Notes under the pieces: model-generated | The model's database searches: none | What the model saw: only the letters and a program-made list of their open reading frames with translations | What the model was told of the DNA's origin: nothing | Part shown: positions 34,393 to 42,334 of the stretch, in pieces | Position numbering within the stretch: position 1 is the stretch's first letter | How the letters are laid out: every line of letters starts with the position of its first letter | Source: Methylosinus sporium | GTDB lineage: Bacteria > Pseudomonadota > Alphaproteobacteria > Rhizobiales > Beijerinckiaceae | Length of the DNA stretch: 42,428 nucleotides | Assembly (NCBI RefSeq): GCF_003113265.1 | Contig: NZ_PUIV01000033.1 | Span: 1-42,428, forward strand | Direction of reading: 5' to 3' | Position numbers and translations under genes: made by a program

Positions 34393-36046
34393 GGACGTCT
34401 CCATCTCCTGCGCCGATCGCCGCGGCGCGTTCATTCGAAGAAAGTGGAATTCGAAGGCCTCGGCTCGCCTCTCGCGGTCTACGCGCCGACCAGACGCTGT
34501 CGGTCGGTCCGAGTTCCGCGCGGCGCGCAGTGGCGCGCCCCAGAGTCGCAAAGCAGAGCGCGGCGCCGAAAGCGACGATGTCGACGCCCGCGCTCTCGGG
34601 ATCTACGGCCGCCCAGGGCCCGAGGCCGGGCGCCGCCCATGCGGCCACGCTGGTGACGGGAAGCGCGAGAGCGCCGAGCGCCGCGGCATAGGCCAACTCT
34701 GCTCCGGCGCGCGCCGCGCCGCGCAGAAGCGCGAAGGCGAGAGCGCCGAAGAAGACCGCGTGATAAATTCCGCGTCGCCATGCGTCGACATCCTCGACAT
34801 GGCCGTAGAGCCATTTGGTGGAGACGATGGCGACGGAGAGCGCGCAGACGCATCCGAGGCATACGCCGATCGACGCCGCCGCCATGAGGCGCGAGGCCGT
34901 CGTCTGCACGACCTGCTCCCCATGGCGGCGCGCGGTCCGCCGACGCGATTCGATCCACAAGAGATTGCCCGAATAGAACAGGAAAGCGCCGGCCAGACCG
35001 AGAAAGAAATAGGCCCAGCGCACGGGCACGCCGCCATAGCTGCCGAAATGCAGCGCGAAGAAAGGCGACACGGCGGCCGTCCAGCCGCTCTGCTTCTCGG
35101 GAAGATAATCGACATTGACGATTTCCGCGGTCGCGCCGCGCAGGACGGCGAAGCCGCCGCCGCGCGAGAGAAAGCGCGGGTCCTCTCCGATGACGCGCAC
35201 CAGCGCGCCGTGTGTGCCGGCGTCGCGATAGTGCAGGCTGGCGGGCGAAAAATTCGGCGATGCCGAAGCGACGGCCGCAACCAATTCCGCGACCTTCTTA
35301 ATCGGCGCCTTCTGCTCGTCGCGCTTCACTCCGGCGAAGGGGCCGGTCGAGCGCATGATGGTCGGCAGCCTGCCGTCGTAGACGGCATGATCCAACGCGT
35401 CGTAGATCGGCTCGTGCAGGCCGAACACGACGGCGGTCAGCGCAATGACGAGATGGAAGGGGAAGCTCGCGACGCCGACGAGATTATGCGCGTCCAGCCA
35501 CATTCGCTTCAGATTCCCGGTGAAACGCAACGCCAGAAAATCCTTGGCCAGCGAGGGCAGAACCAGAATGAGGCCGGAGACGAGCGCGACGGCGTAGACG
35601 GCGCTCACCACGCCCATCACCGTCGTTCCCGTCTCGCGATCGAGAGGAAGGCCGGCGGTGCGATGGATCGTATCCACAAAGGCGCCTAGGCCCGAGACAT
35701 TGGCGCGCTCGATGCGCGCTTCGCCATCGGCGCCGAGCGTCGCCGACCAGACGACATCGTCGCTGCGGCTCTTGCGCCAGCTCAGACGAGCCGGCTCGTT
35801 CGCCGTCGCGAGCCGGAGCGTGAAATCCTTGGCCGCCTCGGGCCGCGCCGCCAATGTCTTCTCGATGAGGCGATCGGCGGCCTCGATCGAAATCGATCCG
35901 CCAGCAGGCGGCGACGCCCAATGAGCGAGCGGCTCCGCGAAGATGGTGAGCGCGCCCGCGTAGAAGCAGACGAACAGCAGCATTCCGGTCACGATGCCGG
36001 TCCAGGTATGAACGCTCTTGTAGAGCCGCAAAATCTCGCCGCGCAT
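34385..36046 (-). CDS. PepSY-associated transmembrane protein, probable siderophore-iron reductase
   Basis: 553 residues. An N-terminal membrane segment after KSVHTWTGIVTGMLLFVCFY carries the conserved histidine of PepSY-TM proteins; further membrane helices include MWLDAHNLVGVASFPFHLV (two more conserved His), a His-containing FFALHFGSYGG region and a multi-helix C-terminal half. Proteins of this type in siderophore loci (FoxB/FpvG-like) are inner-membrane factors that help reduce and release iron from the imported siderophore, with haem ligands among the membrane histidines. It lies between the DUF3649-like gene (9 bp upstream) and mbtH (8-bp overlap). Assignment to the family is good; the redox role here is inference. 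Confidence 0.85.
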   Translation of the reverse strand: MRGEILRLYKSVHTWTGIVTGMLLFVCFYAGALTIFAEPLAHWASPPAGGSISIEAADRLIEKTLAARPEAAKDFTLRLATANEPARLSWRKSRSDDVVWSATLGADGEARIERANVSGLGAFVDTIHRTAGLPLDRETGTTVMGVVSAVYAVALVSGLILVLPSLAKDFLALRFTGNLKRMWLDAHNLVGVASFPFHLVIALTAVVFGLHEPIYDALDHAVYDGRLPTIMRSTGPFAGVKRDEQKAPIKKVAELVAAVASASPNFSPASLHYRDAGTHGALVRVIGEDPRFLSRGGGFAVLRGATAEIVNVDYLPEKQSGWTAAVSPFFALHFGSYGGVPVRWAYFFLGLAGAFLFYSGNLLWIESRRRTARRHGEQVVQTTASRLMAAASIGVCLGCVCALSVAIVSTKWLYGHVEDVDAWRRGIYHAVFFGALAFALLRGAARAGAELAYAAALGALALPVTSVAAWAAPGLGPWAAVDPESAGVDIVAFGAALCFATLGRATARRAELGPTDSVWSARRPREASRGLRIPLSSNERAAAIGAGDGDVHG

Positions 36047-36055
36047 TGCCCGTCC

Positions 36056-36340
36056 TCAGTGCAGAAGCCGTCGACAGAGATAGAGCCCGCCGAAGGCGAG
36101 AAGATTGGCGCCGCCGAGCCATAGAAACGCTACGCGTCCGCTGCGAAACAGAAAGACGAAGCCCGCGACGCCGAGCCAGACCGGCGCGACGAGCCACATG
36201 ACGAATTGATATTTGTTGCGCGCCTCGAGGCCGCCCGGCCCCGCGACGGCGAAGAGGCCGGCGAGAGCGACCGCCAATGTGAAGCCGAGGACCGAGCCGG
36301 CGACGCTCTTGCTCAGCCAATCGCGGCGAAACTCGGCCAT
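36056..36340 (-). CDS. Small membrane protein, DUF3649-like, of iron-uptake loci
   Basis: 94 residues with three hydrophobic segments (VLGFTLAVALAGLFAVAG, FVMWLVAPVWLGVAGFVFLF, FLWLGGANLLAFGGLYL). The order TonB receptor - DUF3325-like - DUF3649-like - PepSY protein recurs in siderophore loci, and this protein fits the DUF3649 place and pattern. Start placed at ATG 36340 (MAEFRRDWLSKS) with GGAGGAAAT before it; a longer ORF to 36460 would run into the upstream gene. Molecular role not known; probably supports the neighbouring PepSY reductase. Confidence 0.75.
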   Translation of the reverse strand: MAEFRRDWLSKSVAGSVLGFTLAVALAGLFAVAGPGGLEARNKYQFVMWLVAPVWLGVAGFVFLFRSGRVAFLWLGGANLLAFGGLYLCRRLLH

Positions 36341-36342
36341 GC

Positions 36343-36606
36343 TTATTTCCTCCCTTTCAGCGCGGCGAGGCTCGGCAATGCGATCAGCAGCGGCATCGAC
36401 GCCGCGAGCGTCGCGAAGAAGGCGGTCGAGGACTCGAGACGAATCCGCCAGACCATCCAAGCGGCGAAGAGAAAGGCCGCGGCAAAGAAGCCTGCCTTCC
36501 GCCGCTGAACGCGCAAAAGCGATTGTCGCGGCGAGGCGAGATAGAGACAGGCCGAGCCGGCGAGGATGAGCGCGAAAGCCGTTGAATGGATGGACGCCGC
36601 CGACAT
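36343..36606 (-). CDS. Small membrane protein, DUF3325-like, of iron-uptake loci
   Basis: 87 residues with hydrophobic helices at STAFALILAGSACLYLAS, AGFFAAAFLFAAWMVW and FFATLAASMPLLIALPSL, and a basic cluster RQSLLRVQRRK between the first two. Position immediately after the TonB receptor (10 bp) and 2 bp before the DUF3649-like gene matches the usual DUF3325 slot in siderophore loci. Molecular role unknown. Confidence 0.72.
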   Translation of the reverse strand: MSAASIHSTAFALILAGSACLYLASPRQSLLRVQRRKAGFFAAAFLFAAWMVWRIRLESSTAFFATLAASMPLLIALPSLAALKGRK

Positions 36607-36616
36607 TTCGCTCTCC

Positions 36617-38977
36617 TCAAAAGTCGACAGTCGCGGATAGGAGAACCGTTCGCGGCGAGCTCAAAATGACGATGCCGTCCGCGAAATAGGATCCCGCCCA
36701 ATAATTGTGATCGAGCAGATTATTCGCATTGGCGCGGAAGGTGACTTTTTTGTCGAGCAGCTGTGTCGAATAGCGCAGGCCCGCGTCGAGACGCGCCCAT
36801 TCGGGAATTTTCTGCGTGTTGGCGGAGTTGACGAATTGCGCGCTCGTGTAGACGACGCGCCCTTCGAGCGTCAGACCCGGAACGAAAGGCGTATCCCATT
36901 CGCCGCCGAGATTGACCTGCCATTTCGGCGTGCCATAGGCGGTCTTGCCGTCGAGCTGGCCATTCGCCGTCTTGGTGAGCACGCCGATCGTATAGGAAGC
37001 GCCGCCGAGAATGCGCACACCTTCGACGATCTCGCCGAACACGTTCCACTCTATGCCTTGGTTTCTCTGGCGTCCGTCGGAATTGTAGACATTGCCGCTC
37101 TTGATGAGGCTCGGTTTCTCGATCTCATAGAAGCTCAGCGTGTTGGCGATCGTCCCGGCGTCCCATTTGACGCCCGTCTCGATCTGCCGCGATTTGTAGG
37201 GCGGAAAAATCTGATTATAGTTCGCCGCCGCCGTGTCGGTGACGCGGTCGCCCTGGGTCAGGCCCTCGATGTAATTGGCGTAGAGCGACATGGGTATCGG
37301 CAGAGGTTTGACGATGAGGCCGAAAGCGGGAGTCACCGCGCTTTCGTCGTAATAATTCGTCTCGGCGCCGGTCGTCGTATTGTAACTCTTCGTCTGAACA
37401 CGCTGCGCGCGCAGGCCGAGAATGAGCTGCGCGCGATCGTCGAAGGCCGAGAGCGTATCGGCGAGGGCGATGCTCGACAGCGTCGTATCTGTCGACTTCG
37501 GCGCTTCTCCCGGATCGCGCGCGATGAGCGGCGTGACGGGAAAATAGATGCTCGACACGAAGGCCGAGCTGCGCTGAAAGGCCGAGCCGATCTTCGATTC
37601 GAGATTGGCCGCGCTCAAAGACAATCGATGGCCGATGTCGAAAGTTCTGAAATCGGCGCGCAGTCCGCCTTGAAACGAAATCGTGTCGGTATAGCCGCGC
37701 AGATTAATGGCGGTTCCGCTGTAGCGTCCGAGCACATTGACATTGGTCGCGACGGTCGAATTCGTCAGCCCGTTGAAGCGCGCGTCGATCGCGCCGGCGC
37801 TCGCGAACAGGGTGACATTGTCGGCGAGATCATATTCCACGCGCCCCATGGCGCCGGAATTGTTCATTCGGCCAGAGAGTCCGCGGAAGATATTATTGCT
37901 GGAATCCGGCGCGGCGGCGACGCCTGTTCCGGTGAAGCTCGCCATCATCGGCACGCCGCCGCGAGCGATCTCCTGGTTGAAATAGGCGTCGAGAGCAATG
38001 CGCAGCTTCTCGCCGCGATAGTCGAGCGCCAGCGCCTCTAGCCCACGTTCGCGCGATTGATAATCGAGCGTCGTGTCGCCGCCGCGATAGGCGCCGTTGA
38101 AGCGAATGCCGAAGGCGTTGTCCTGGCCGAAACGCCTGCCGACATCGATATGCGTTCCGAATTGCGAATTCGACGTATAATCCGCGGTGACGCTCGTCAC
38201 GGGCGTGTCGCCGGCCTGCTTGGTGACGAGATTGATCGATCCGCCGACGGCGCCATAAGGAGCCATGCCGCTCAACAGCGCAGCCGGTCCCTTCAACACT
38301 TCGACGCGCTCCAGAAACTCCGTCGGCACGCGTCCGTCCGGCGCGACGCCATAGAGTCCGTTGAGCGCCGTCTCGCTGACCAGAACCGAAAAGCCACGAA
38401 TGCGGAAATTCTCGCGGACCTGACCGGAGGAAACGGTGAAACGCACGGAAGGATCATTCTCGAGCACATCGGAGAGCGTGCGCGCCTGCTGATTCTCGAT
38501 GAGCTTCGACGTGTAGCTCGTCACATTGAAGGGCGTGTCGAGAAAATCGCGATTGCCGAGCATGCCGAGACGCGCGCCGCGCGCCGCCTGGCCGCCGGCG
38601 TATTCCTTCGGCAGATTGCCGAGCTCGGCTCGCGCAGGCGCTGCAAAAAGCACGGGTGCGGTCGATGGCGCCGCAGCGGCGGCAGGCGAAGGCGCATGTC
38701 TCTGCGCGGCCGACGCCGCGGCGCGTGTTCGGGGCCGCGCAACGCGCGCCGCAGCTGCGTTCTGCCGAACGATCGGCCGCGGCTTCTCTTTGGGCGCGTC
38801 GACAGCCACGGCCGGCAAGGAAGTCACGCCGGGCTCCGCCTGCGCGGCCGCGTCGGCGCCGAAGAGCAAAAGCGCCGCGGCGCTCAGCAATCTGCCCGCA
38901 TCGATACGACTTTCCGATCGTGTTTCTACTGGAGAACGACTTGGTGTCGTGGAGCGGGATGGGCTGCGCTTTTGCAT
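36617..38977 (-). CDS. TonB-dependent siderophore receptor
   Basis: 786 residues of the FhuA/FpvA-like ferric-siderophore receptor type. Signal region SAAALLLFGADAAAQA, then VTSLPAVAVDAP as TonB-box-like stretch, and an unusual Ala/Arg/Pro-rich linker of about 70 residues before the plug. Plug landmarks: DFLDTPFNVTSYTSKLIE, RTLSDVLENDPSVRF, ENFRIRGF and LERVEVLKGPAALLSGM with GGSINLVTK; the barrel ends in VLLSATVDF. Start set at ATG 38977 (MQKRSPSRS), five bases after GAAGGA; ATG 38989 and an earlier start at 39034 are in frame. First gene of the 20-kb siderophore run, directly behind the promoter at 39014-39042. Confidence 0.94.
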   Translation of the reverse strand: MQKRSPSRSTTPSRSPVETRSESRIDAGRLLSAAALLLFGADAAAQAEPGVTSLPAVAVDAPKEKPRPIVRQNAAAARVARPRTRAAASAAQRHAPSPAAAAAPSTAPVLFAAPARAELGNLPKEYAGGQAARGARLGMLGNRDFLDTPFNVTSYTSKLIENQQARTLSDVLENDPSVRFTVSSGQVRENFRIRGFSVLVSETALNGLYGVAPDGRVPTEFLERVEVLKGPAALLSGMAPYGAVGGSINLVTKQAGDTPVTSVTADYTSNSQFGTHIDVGRRFGQDNAFGIRFNGAYRGGDTTLDYQSRERGLEALALDYRGEKLRIALDAYFNQEIARGGVPMMASFTGTGVAAAPDSSNNIFRGLSGRMNNSGAMGRVEYDLADNVTLFASAGAIDARFNGLTNSTVATNVNVLGRYSGTAINLRGYTDTISFQGGLRADFRTFDIGHRLSLSAANLESKIGSAFQRSSAFVSSIYFPVTPLIARDPGEAPKSTDTTLSSIALADTLSAFDDRAQLILGLRAQRVQTKSYNTTTGAETNYYDESAVTPAFGLIVKPLPIPMSLYANYIEGLTQGDRVTDTAAANYNQIFPPYKSRQIETGVKWDAGTIANTLSFYEIEKPSLIKSGNVYNSDGRQRNQGIEWNVFGEIVEGVRILGGASYTIGVLTKTANGQLDGKTAYGTPKWQVNLGGEWDTPFVPGLTLEGRVVYTSAQFVNSANTQKIPEWARLDAGLRYSTQLLDKKVTFRANANNLLDHNYWAGSYFADGIVILSSPRTVLLSATVDF

Positions 38978-38998
38978 GTTTTCCTTCATTCTACACAT

Positions 38999-39042
38999 AT
39001 AACTACTTTTGTTATCGTATAAACTGCACCACACGAGGTCAA
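38999..39042 (-). promoter_or_regulatory. Promoter and overlapping operator of the siderophore locus
   Basis: On the minus strand TTGACC (39037-39042) and TACGAT (39014-39019) are 17 bp apart, giving a start near 39007 and a short leader to the receptor ATG at 38977. An inverted repeat ATAAC-N7-GTTAT (38999-39015) overlaps the -10 and the start, where an iron repressor would act. It is AT-rich and loosely Fur-box-like, but the exact regulator (Fur, Irr, RirA) cannot be told. Confidence 0.55.
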
Positions 39043-39059
39043 TCGCAGCAGCGCCTATG

Positions 39060-39074
39060 TTGAAATGTTTTCAA
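39060..39074. promoter_or_regulatory. Perfect TTGAAA-N3-TTTCAA palindrome
   Basis: TTGAAA (39060-39065), TGT, TTTCAA (39069-39074). It lies 18 bp upstream of the receptor -35 box, in an AT-rich stretch. Shape (6-3-6) resembles dimeric operators such as those of Irr-type regulators, though the bases differ from the known Irr consensus. Could be a second operator or an activator site. Confidence 0.35.
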
Positions 39075-39259
39075 ATAGCATTTTTGGTAATTTCGGCAAT
39101 GACTTATATCGGTCTTTCCGGGAATTGTGGAATTGTTTTACTTTCAAACAAGGCCAGCGCTCTCGAGGCAATGACGGAAAGCGGCTCGAAGCCGCGTCTT
39201 TTGCGGGAGCCGCGTGGGGCGGCGGCGCGCGGGATGCGGCGCGGGCTTTTCTGGCGTGA

Positions 39260-39517
39260 TCGGGCAGCCGGACATCGCATCATGCCCAAGCCACGCCCGT
39301 GTTCGAGGCTCCGGCTCTGGAAGGAAACGAAAGGGCCGAGGTGGCGGTGATCGGCGCCGGTATTACCAGCCTCCCGACCTTTTCGCTGGTCCGAGAGACA
39401 AATCTGCCTCTCCCACGCGCGAGCGGCGCGACTTCGATCGAGACAAATGTCCTTTATGCCGTCGCCGCAAAAAAGAGCGCCCCTGAAAGAACCGCCATAG
39501 TCGGCCAAGTCGGCTGA
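39260..39517 (+). pseudogene. Remnant of an FAD-dependent oxidoreductase gene (N-terminal part)
   Basis: The plus frame from about 39260 reads HHAQATPVFEAPALEGN, ERAEVAVIGAGITSL, which closely resembles the start of D-amino-acid-oxidase-like enzymes of the gamma-glutamylputrescine oxidase type (a ...ANPAPxxPALEGxxRADVxVIGGGITGLS... pattern) including the FAD-binding GxGxxG, here GAGITS. After about 15 more codons the resemblance is lost, and the frame stops at 39517, so at most 60-70 of ~430 codons remain. No ribosome binding site is obvious. This suggests a deletion scar near the siderophore/arsM boundary. The call is by eye. Confidence 0.4.
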
Positions 39518-39575
39518 CGCCGGCGAGCCGCCGTGAAAAATCGGCGGAAGCGGCTGGCCCCGACAATATTACGAT

Positions 39576-39595
39576 ATGTCAATTAGTTTCGACAT
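39576..39595. promoter_or_regulatory. Inverted repeat upstream of arsM, possible operator
   Basis: ATGTC (39576-39580) and GACAT (39591-39595) around a 10-nt AT-rich centre, 187 bp before the first arsM ATG. ArsR-type repressors bind comparable AT-rich dyads, but no arsR gene is in the window and no clear -35/-10 pair was found next to it. Confidence 0.3.
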
Positions 39596-39781
39596 TTCGA
39601 ACTTTTTTATGTCTGCCGACGCCGATCCGCGTCGACATTCCGGCCGCCGAAAAATTGCATTTGGCCTTCGGGTTGAGGGGCGCTCGATCGTCTATTGAAT
39701 GAGGACTTCGCGCTCGGCCTCGACGAAGCGAACAGGCCGAGACGATCGCCCTCGATGCACTTTTTCGGAAGGGACGAAATC

Positions 39782-40828
39782 ATGGATATCGATGTCGTCA
39801 AAGACTATTACGGCAAGACCTTGCGCAGCTCCGATGATCTGAAGACCATGGCCTGCTGCACGCCCGGCGACATGCCCGCGCGCGTCAAGGCGCTCCTCGC
39901 CAATATCCACGACGAGGTCCTCACCAAATATTACGGCTGCGGACTCGTCGTTCCGGATCTGCTCGAAGGCCGGCGCGTTCTCGACCTCGGCTGCGGCGCC
40001 GGCCGCGACGTCTATGCGCTTTCGCAGCTCGTCGGCCCCAATGGGGAAGTCGTCGGCGTCGATATGACGCCGGAGCAATTGGAGACGGCGCGCGCGCATG
40101 TCGACTGGCATATGGACAAATTCGGCTATGATCGCCCGAACGTCAGCTTTCTCGACGGCCTCATCGAGAAGCTCGACGCGCTCGGCCTCGAGCCGGAGAG
40201 CTTCGACGTCATCGTCTCCAATTGCGTCATCAATCTGTCGATCGACAAGCCGGCGGTGCTGAAGGGCGTGTTCGATCTATTGAAGAGCGGCGGAGAATTC
40301 TATTTCGCCGATGTCTATGCCGACAGGCGCTTGGACGAGGCCGCCCGCATGGATCCCGTCGTCTATGGCGAATGCCTCGGCGGAGCGCTCTACTGGGGCG
40401 ATTTCCTCGAGCTTGCGAAGGCCGCCGGATTCGGCGACCCTCGCCTCGTCACGAGCCGTCCGCTCGAGATCACCGATCCCGATGTCGAGGAGAAAATCGG
40501 CGCGGCGCGCTTCTACTCCGCCACCTATCGCCTATTCAAAATCGACGATCTCGAACCGGCCTGCGAGGATTATGGGCAGATCGTCGTCTACATGGGCGGG
40601 GCCGCGGACGCGCCGCACAGCTTCACGCTCGACAGCCACCACGTAATCGAGAAGGGACGCGCATTCCCGGTCTGCGGGAACACATGGCGAATGTTGAAAG
40701 AGAGCCGGCTCGCCCCTCATTTCAAGTTCCTCGGCGATTTCTCCACGCATTTCGGCGTCTTTCCGGGCTGCGGAACGAATTTTCCGTTCGCGAGCGATCG
40801 AGACGGGGCGACGAAGGAATGTTGCTGA
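39782..40828 (+). CDS. arsM: Arsenite S-adenosylmethionine methyltransferase, copy 1
   Basis: 348 residues. ArsM transfers methyl groups from SAM to As(III), giving methylated, partly volatile arsenicals. SAM-binding motif VLDLGCGAGRDVYAL (66-80) and acidic GVDMTPEQL (92-100). All four cysteines known from characterised ArsM proteins are present with the expected spacing: Cys25 (LKTMACC, plus an extra Cys26), Cys53 (KYYGCG), Cys148 (VSNCVINLS) and Cys198 (YGECLGGALYW), equivalent to C44, C72, C174 and C224 of the algal enzyme. The C-terminal part has CGNTW and PGCGTNFPF. Start at ATG 39782 after AGGGACGAA; an extension to 39695 is possible but not needed. A second copy follows 173 bp downstream. 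Confidence 0.93.
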   Translation: MDIDVVKDYYGKTLRSSDDLKTMACCTPGDMPARVKALLANIHDEVLTKYYGCGLVVPDLLEGRRVLDLGCGAGRDVYALSQLVGPNGEVVGVDMTPEQLETARAHVDWHMDKFGYDRPNVSFLDGLIEKLDALGLEPESFDVIVSNCVINLSIDKPAVLKGVFDLLKSGGEFYFADVYADRRLDEAARMDPVVYGECLGGALYWGDFLELAKAAGFGDPRLVTSRPLEITDPDVEEKIGAARFYSATYRLFKIDDLEPACEDYGQIVVYMGGAADAPHSFTLDSHHVIEKGRAFPVCGNTWRMLKESRLAPHFKFLGDFSTHFGVFPGCGTNFPFASDRDGATKECC

Positions 40829-41001
40829 AGCCGAAGGCCGCAACAGCATCACGGCGAACGGCAGGTCGACGCGTGGCGCCAGTGTGAGAAACAACGGGGC
40901 GCAGCGATCGGAATCAGGCGAAAGCGCGGGCGCAAGTCGGTTCGGCGCGGAATGAGCCGGGACGATCTCGCCCCGGCTCACCAATCGAGAGGGACGAAGT
41001 C

Positions 41002-42036
41002 ATGGATATCGACGCCGTCAAAACCTACTACGGCAAGACCTTGAGTGGTTCCGGCGATCTCAAGACCACGGCCTGCGCGGCGAATGACATGCCCGCGCGC
41101 ATCAAGGCGCTGCTCGCGAACATCCACGAGGAGGTTCTGGCCAAATATTACGGCTGCGGACTGGTCGTTCCCGAATTGCTGGAAGGCCGACGCGTTCTCG
41201 ATCTCGGCTGCGGCTCGGGTCGCGACGTCTATGCGCTGTCGCAGCTCGTCGGCCCCGCCGGCGAGGTCGTCGGCGTCGACATGACGCCCGAGCAGCTGCA
41301 AACGGCGCGCGCGCATGCCGACTGGCATATGCACAGGTTCGGCTATGATCGCCCCAATGTCGGCTTCCTCGAAGGATTCATCGAAAAGCTGGACTCGCTC
41401 GGCCTCGAGCCGCAGAGCTTCGACGTCATCGTCTCCAATTGCGTCGTCAACCTATCGGTGGACAAGCCGGCGGTGTTGAAAGGGGTGTTCGACCTGTTGA
41501 AGCCCGGCGGCGAATTTTATTTCGCGGACATGTATGCCGACAGGCGCATGAGCGAGGCCCTCCGCAAAGATCCGGTCGTCTATGGGGAAGGCCTCGGAGG
41601 CGCGCTCTATTGGAGCGACTTTCTCACGCTGGCGAAGGCCGCCGGCTTCGGCGATCCCCGCCTCGTCACGAGCCGGCCGCTCGCGATCACCGATCCCGAG
41701 GTGGAGAAGAAAATCGGCGCGGCGCGCTTCTATTCCGCGGCCTATCGGCTGTTCAAGATCGAAGGTCTCGAACCCACCTGCGAGGACTATGGTCAGAGGG
41801 TCGTCTATAAGGGCGGCGAGGCGGACGGGCTGCGCAGCTTTATGCTCGATAGCCGCCATCTCTTCGAGCAGGGTCGAGCATACCCCGTCTGCGGCAATAC
41901 ATGGCGCATCTTGAAGCAGAGCCGGCTCGCTGCCTGTTTCGATTTTCTCGGAGACTTCGCGACTCATCTCGGCTCCTTCCAGGGCTGCGGAACCAATATT
42001 CCCGTCACGGACGTCGGCGAGCAAAACGTCTCGTGA
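41002..42036 (+). CDS. ArsM-like methyltransferase, copy 2, lacking one conserved cysteine
   Basis: 344 residues, a close tandem paralogue of the preceding arsM (same RBS context GGGACGAAGTC-ATG and mostly identical sequence). SAM motif VLDLGCGSGRDVYAL and GVDMTPEQL are intact. Cys25 (LKTTACAAN), Cys52 (KYYGCG) and Cys147 (VSNCVVNLS) are kept, but the fourth conserved cysteine is Gly197: copy 1 has GAA TGC CTC at this place, copy 2 has GAA GGC CTC. In studied ArsM enzymes this cysteine (C224) together with C174 binds As(III), so arsenite methylation may be impaired or the substrate changed. The frame is otherwise intact, so it looks like a functional gene, not a decaying one. Confidence 0.9.
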   Translation: MDIDAVKTYYGKTLSGSGDLKTTACAANDMPARIKALLANIHEEVLAKYYGCGLVVPELLEGRRVLDLGCGSGRDVYALSQLVGPAGEVVGVDMTPEQLQTARAHADWHMHRFGYDRPNVGFLEGFIEKLDSLGLEPQSFDVIVSNCVVNLSVDKPAVLKGVFDLLKPGGEFYFADMYADRRMSEALRKDPVVYGEGLGGALYWSDFLTLAKAAGFGDPRLVTSRPLAITDPEVEKKIGAARFYSAAYRLFKIEGLEPTCEDYGQRVVYKGGEADGLRSFMLDSRHLFEQGRAYPVCGNTWRILKQSRLAACFDFLGDFATHLGSFQGCGTNIPVTDVGEQNVS

Positions 42037-42334
42037 CACCTGCGCTGCGCCGAACTGATACGAGGATATTCGCAAAGCGTTCGCGCCCGAGAAGGCCGAG
42101 GCGGCGATCGTGATCGTCGGTCAACGACCAGCAAAGGTGGCGCCGACCGAGGGACTATCCGATTGACGGCCCGAGCAAGAGCCAAGAGCGCGCGGGCGGC
42201 GAGGAGACGAAGGTCGCCCGCTGGCGTCTCTATCTCGCGAGGATATCGTCTTGACGCCGCTCGAAGCGAATCCTCGTTCGCGAGCGTGAGTAGTGGAAGC
42301 ATTGAGGACCAGCACATTGTCCAGACAGAGCTAG
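42037..42334. other. Intergenic stretch before the insertion sequence
   Basis: About 300 bp between the second arsM copy and the insertion sequence. Short open frames exist on both strands, but none resembles a known family or has a good ribosome binding site. I see no terminator, tRNA or repeat in it. Confidence 0.5.

Noticed and set aside
39009-39508. Short ORFs on both strands upstream of the main receptor
   Set aside because: They span the predicted promoter/operator or lack any family resemblance; only the FAD-oxidoreductase remnant frame has recognisable content.
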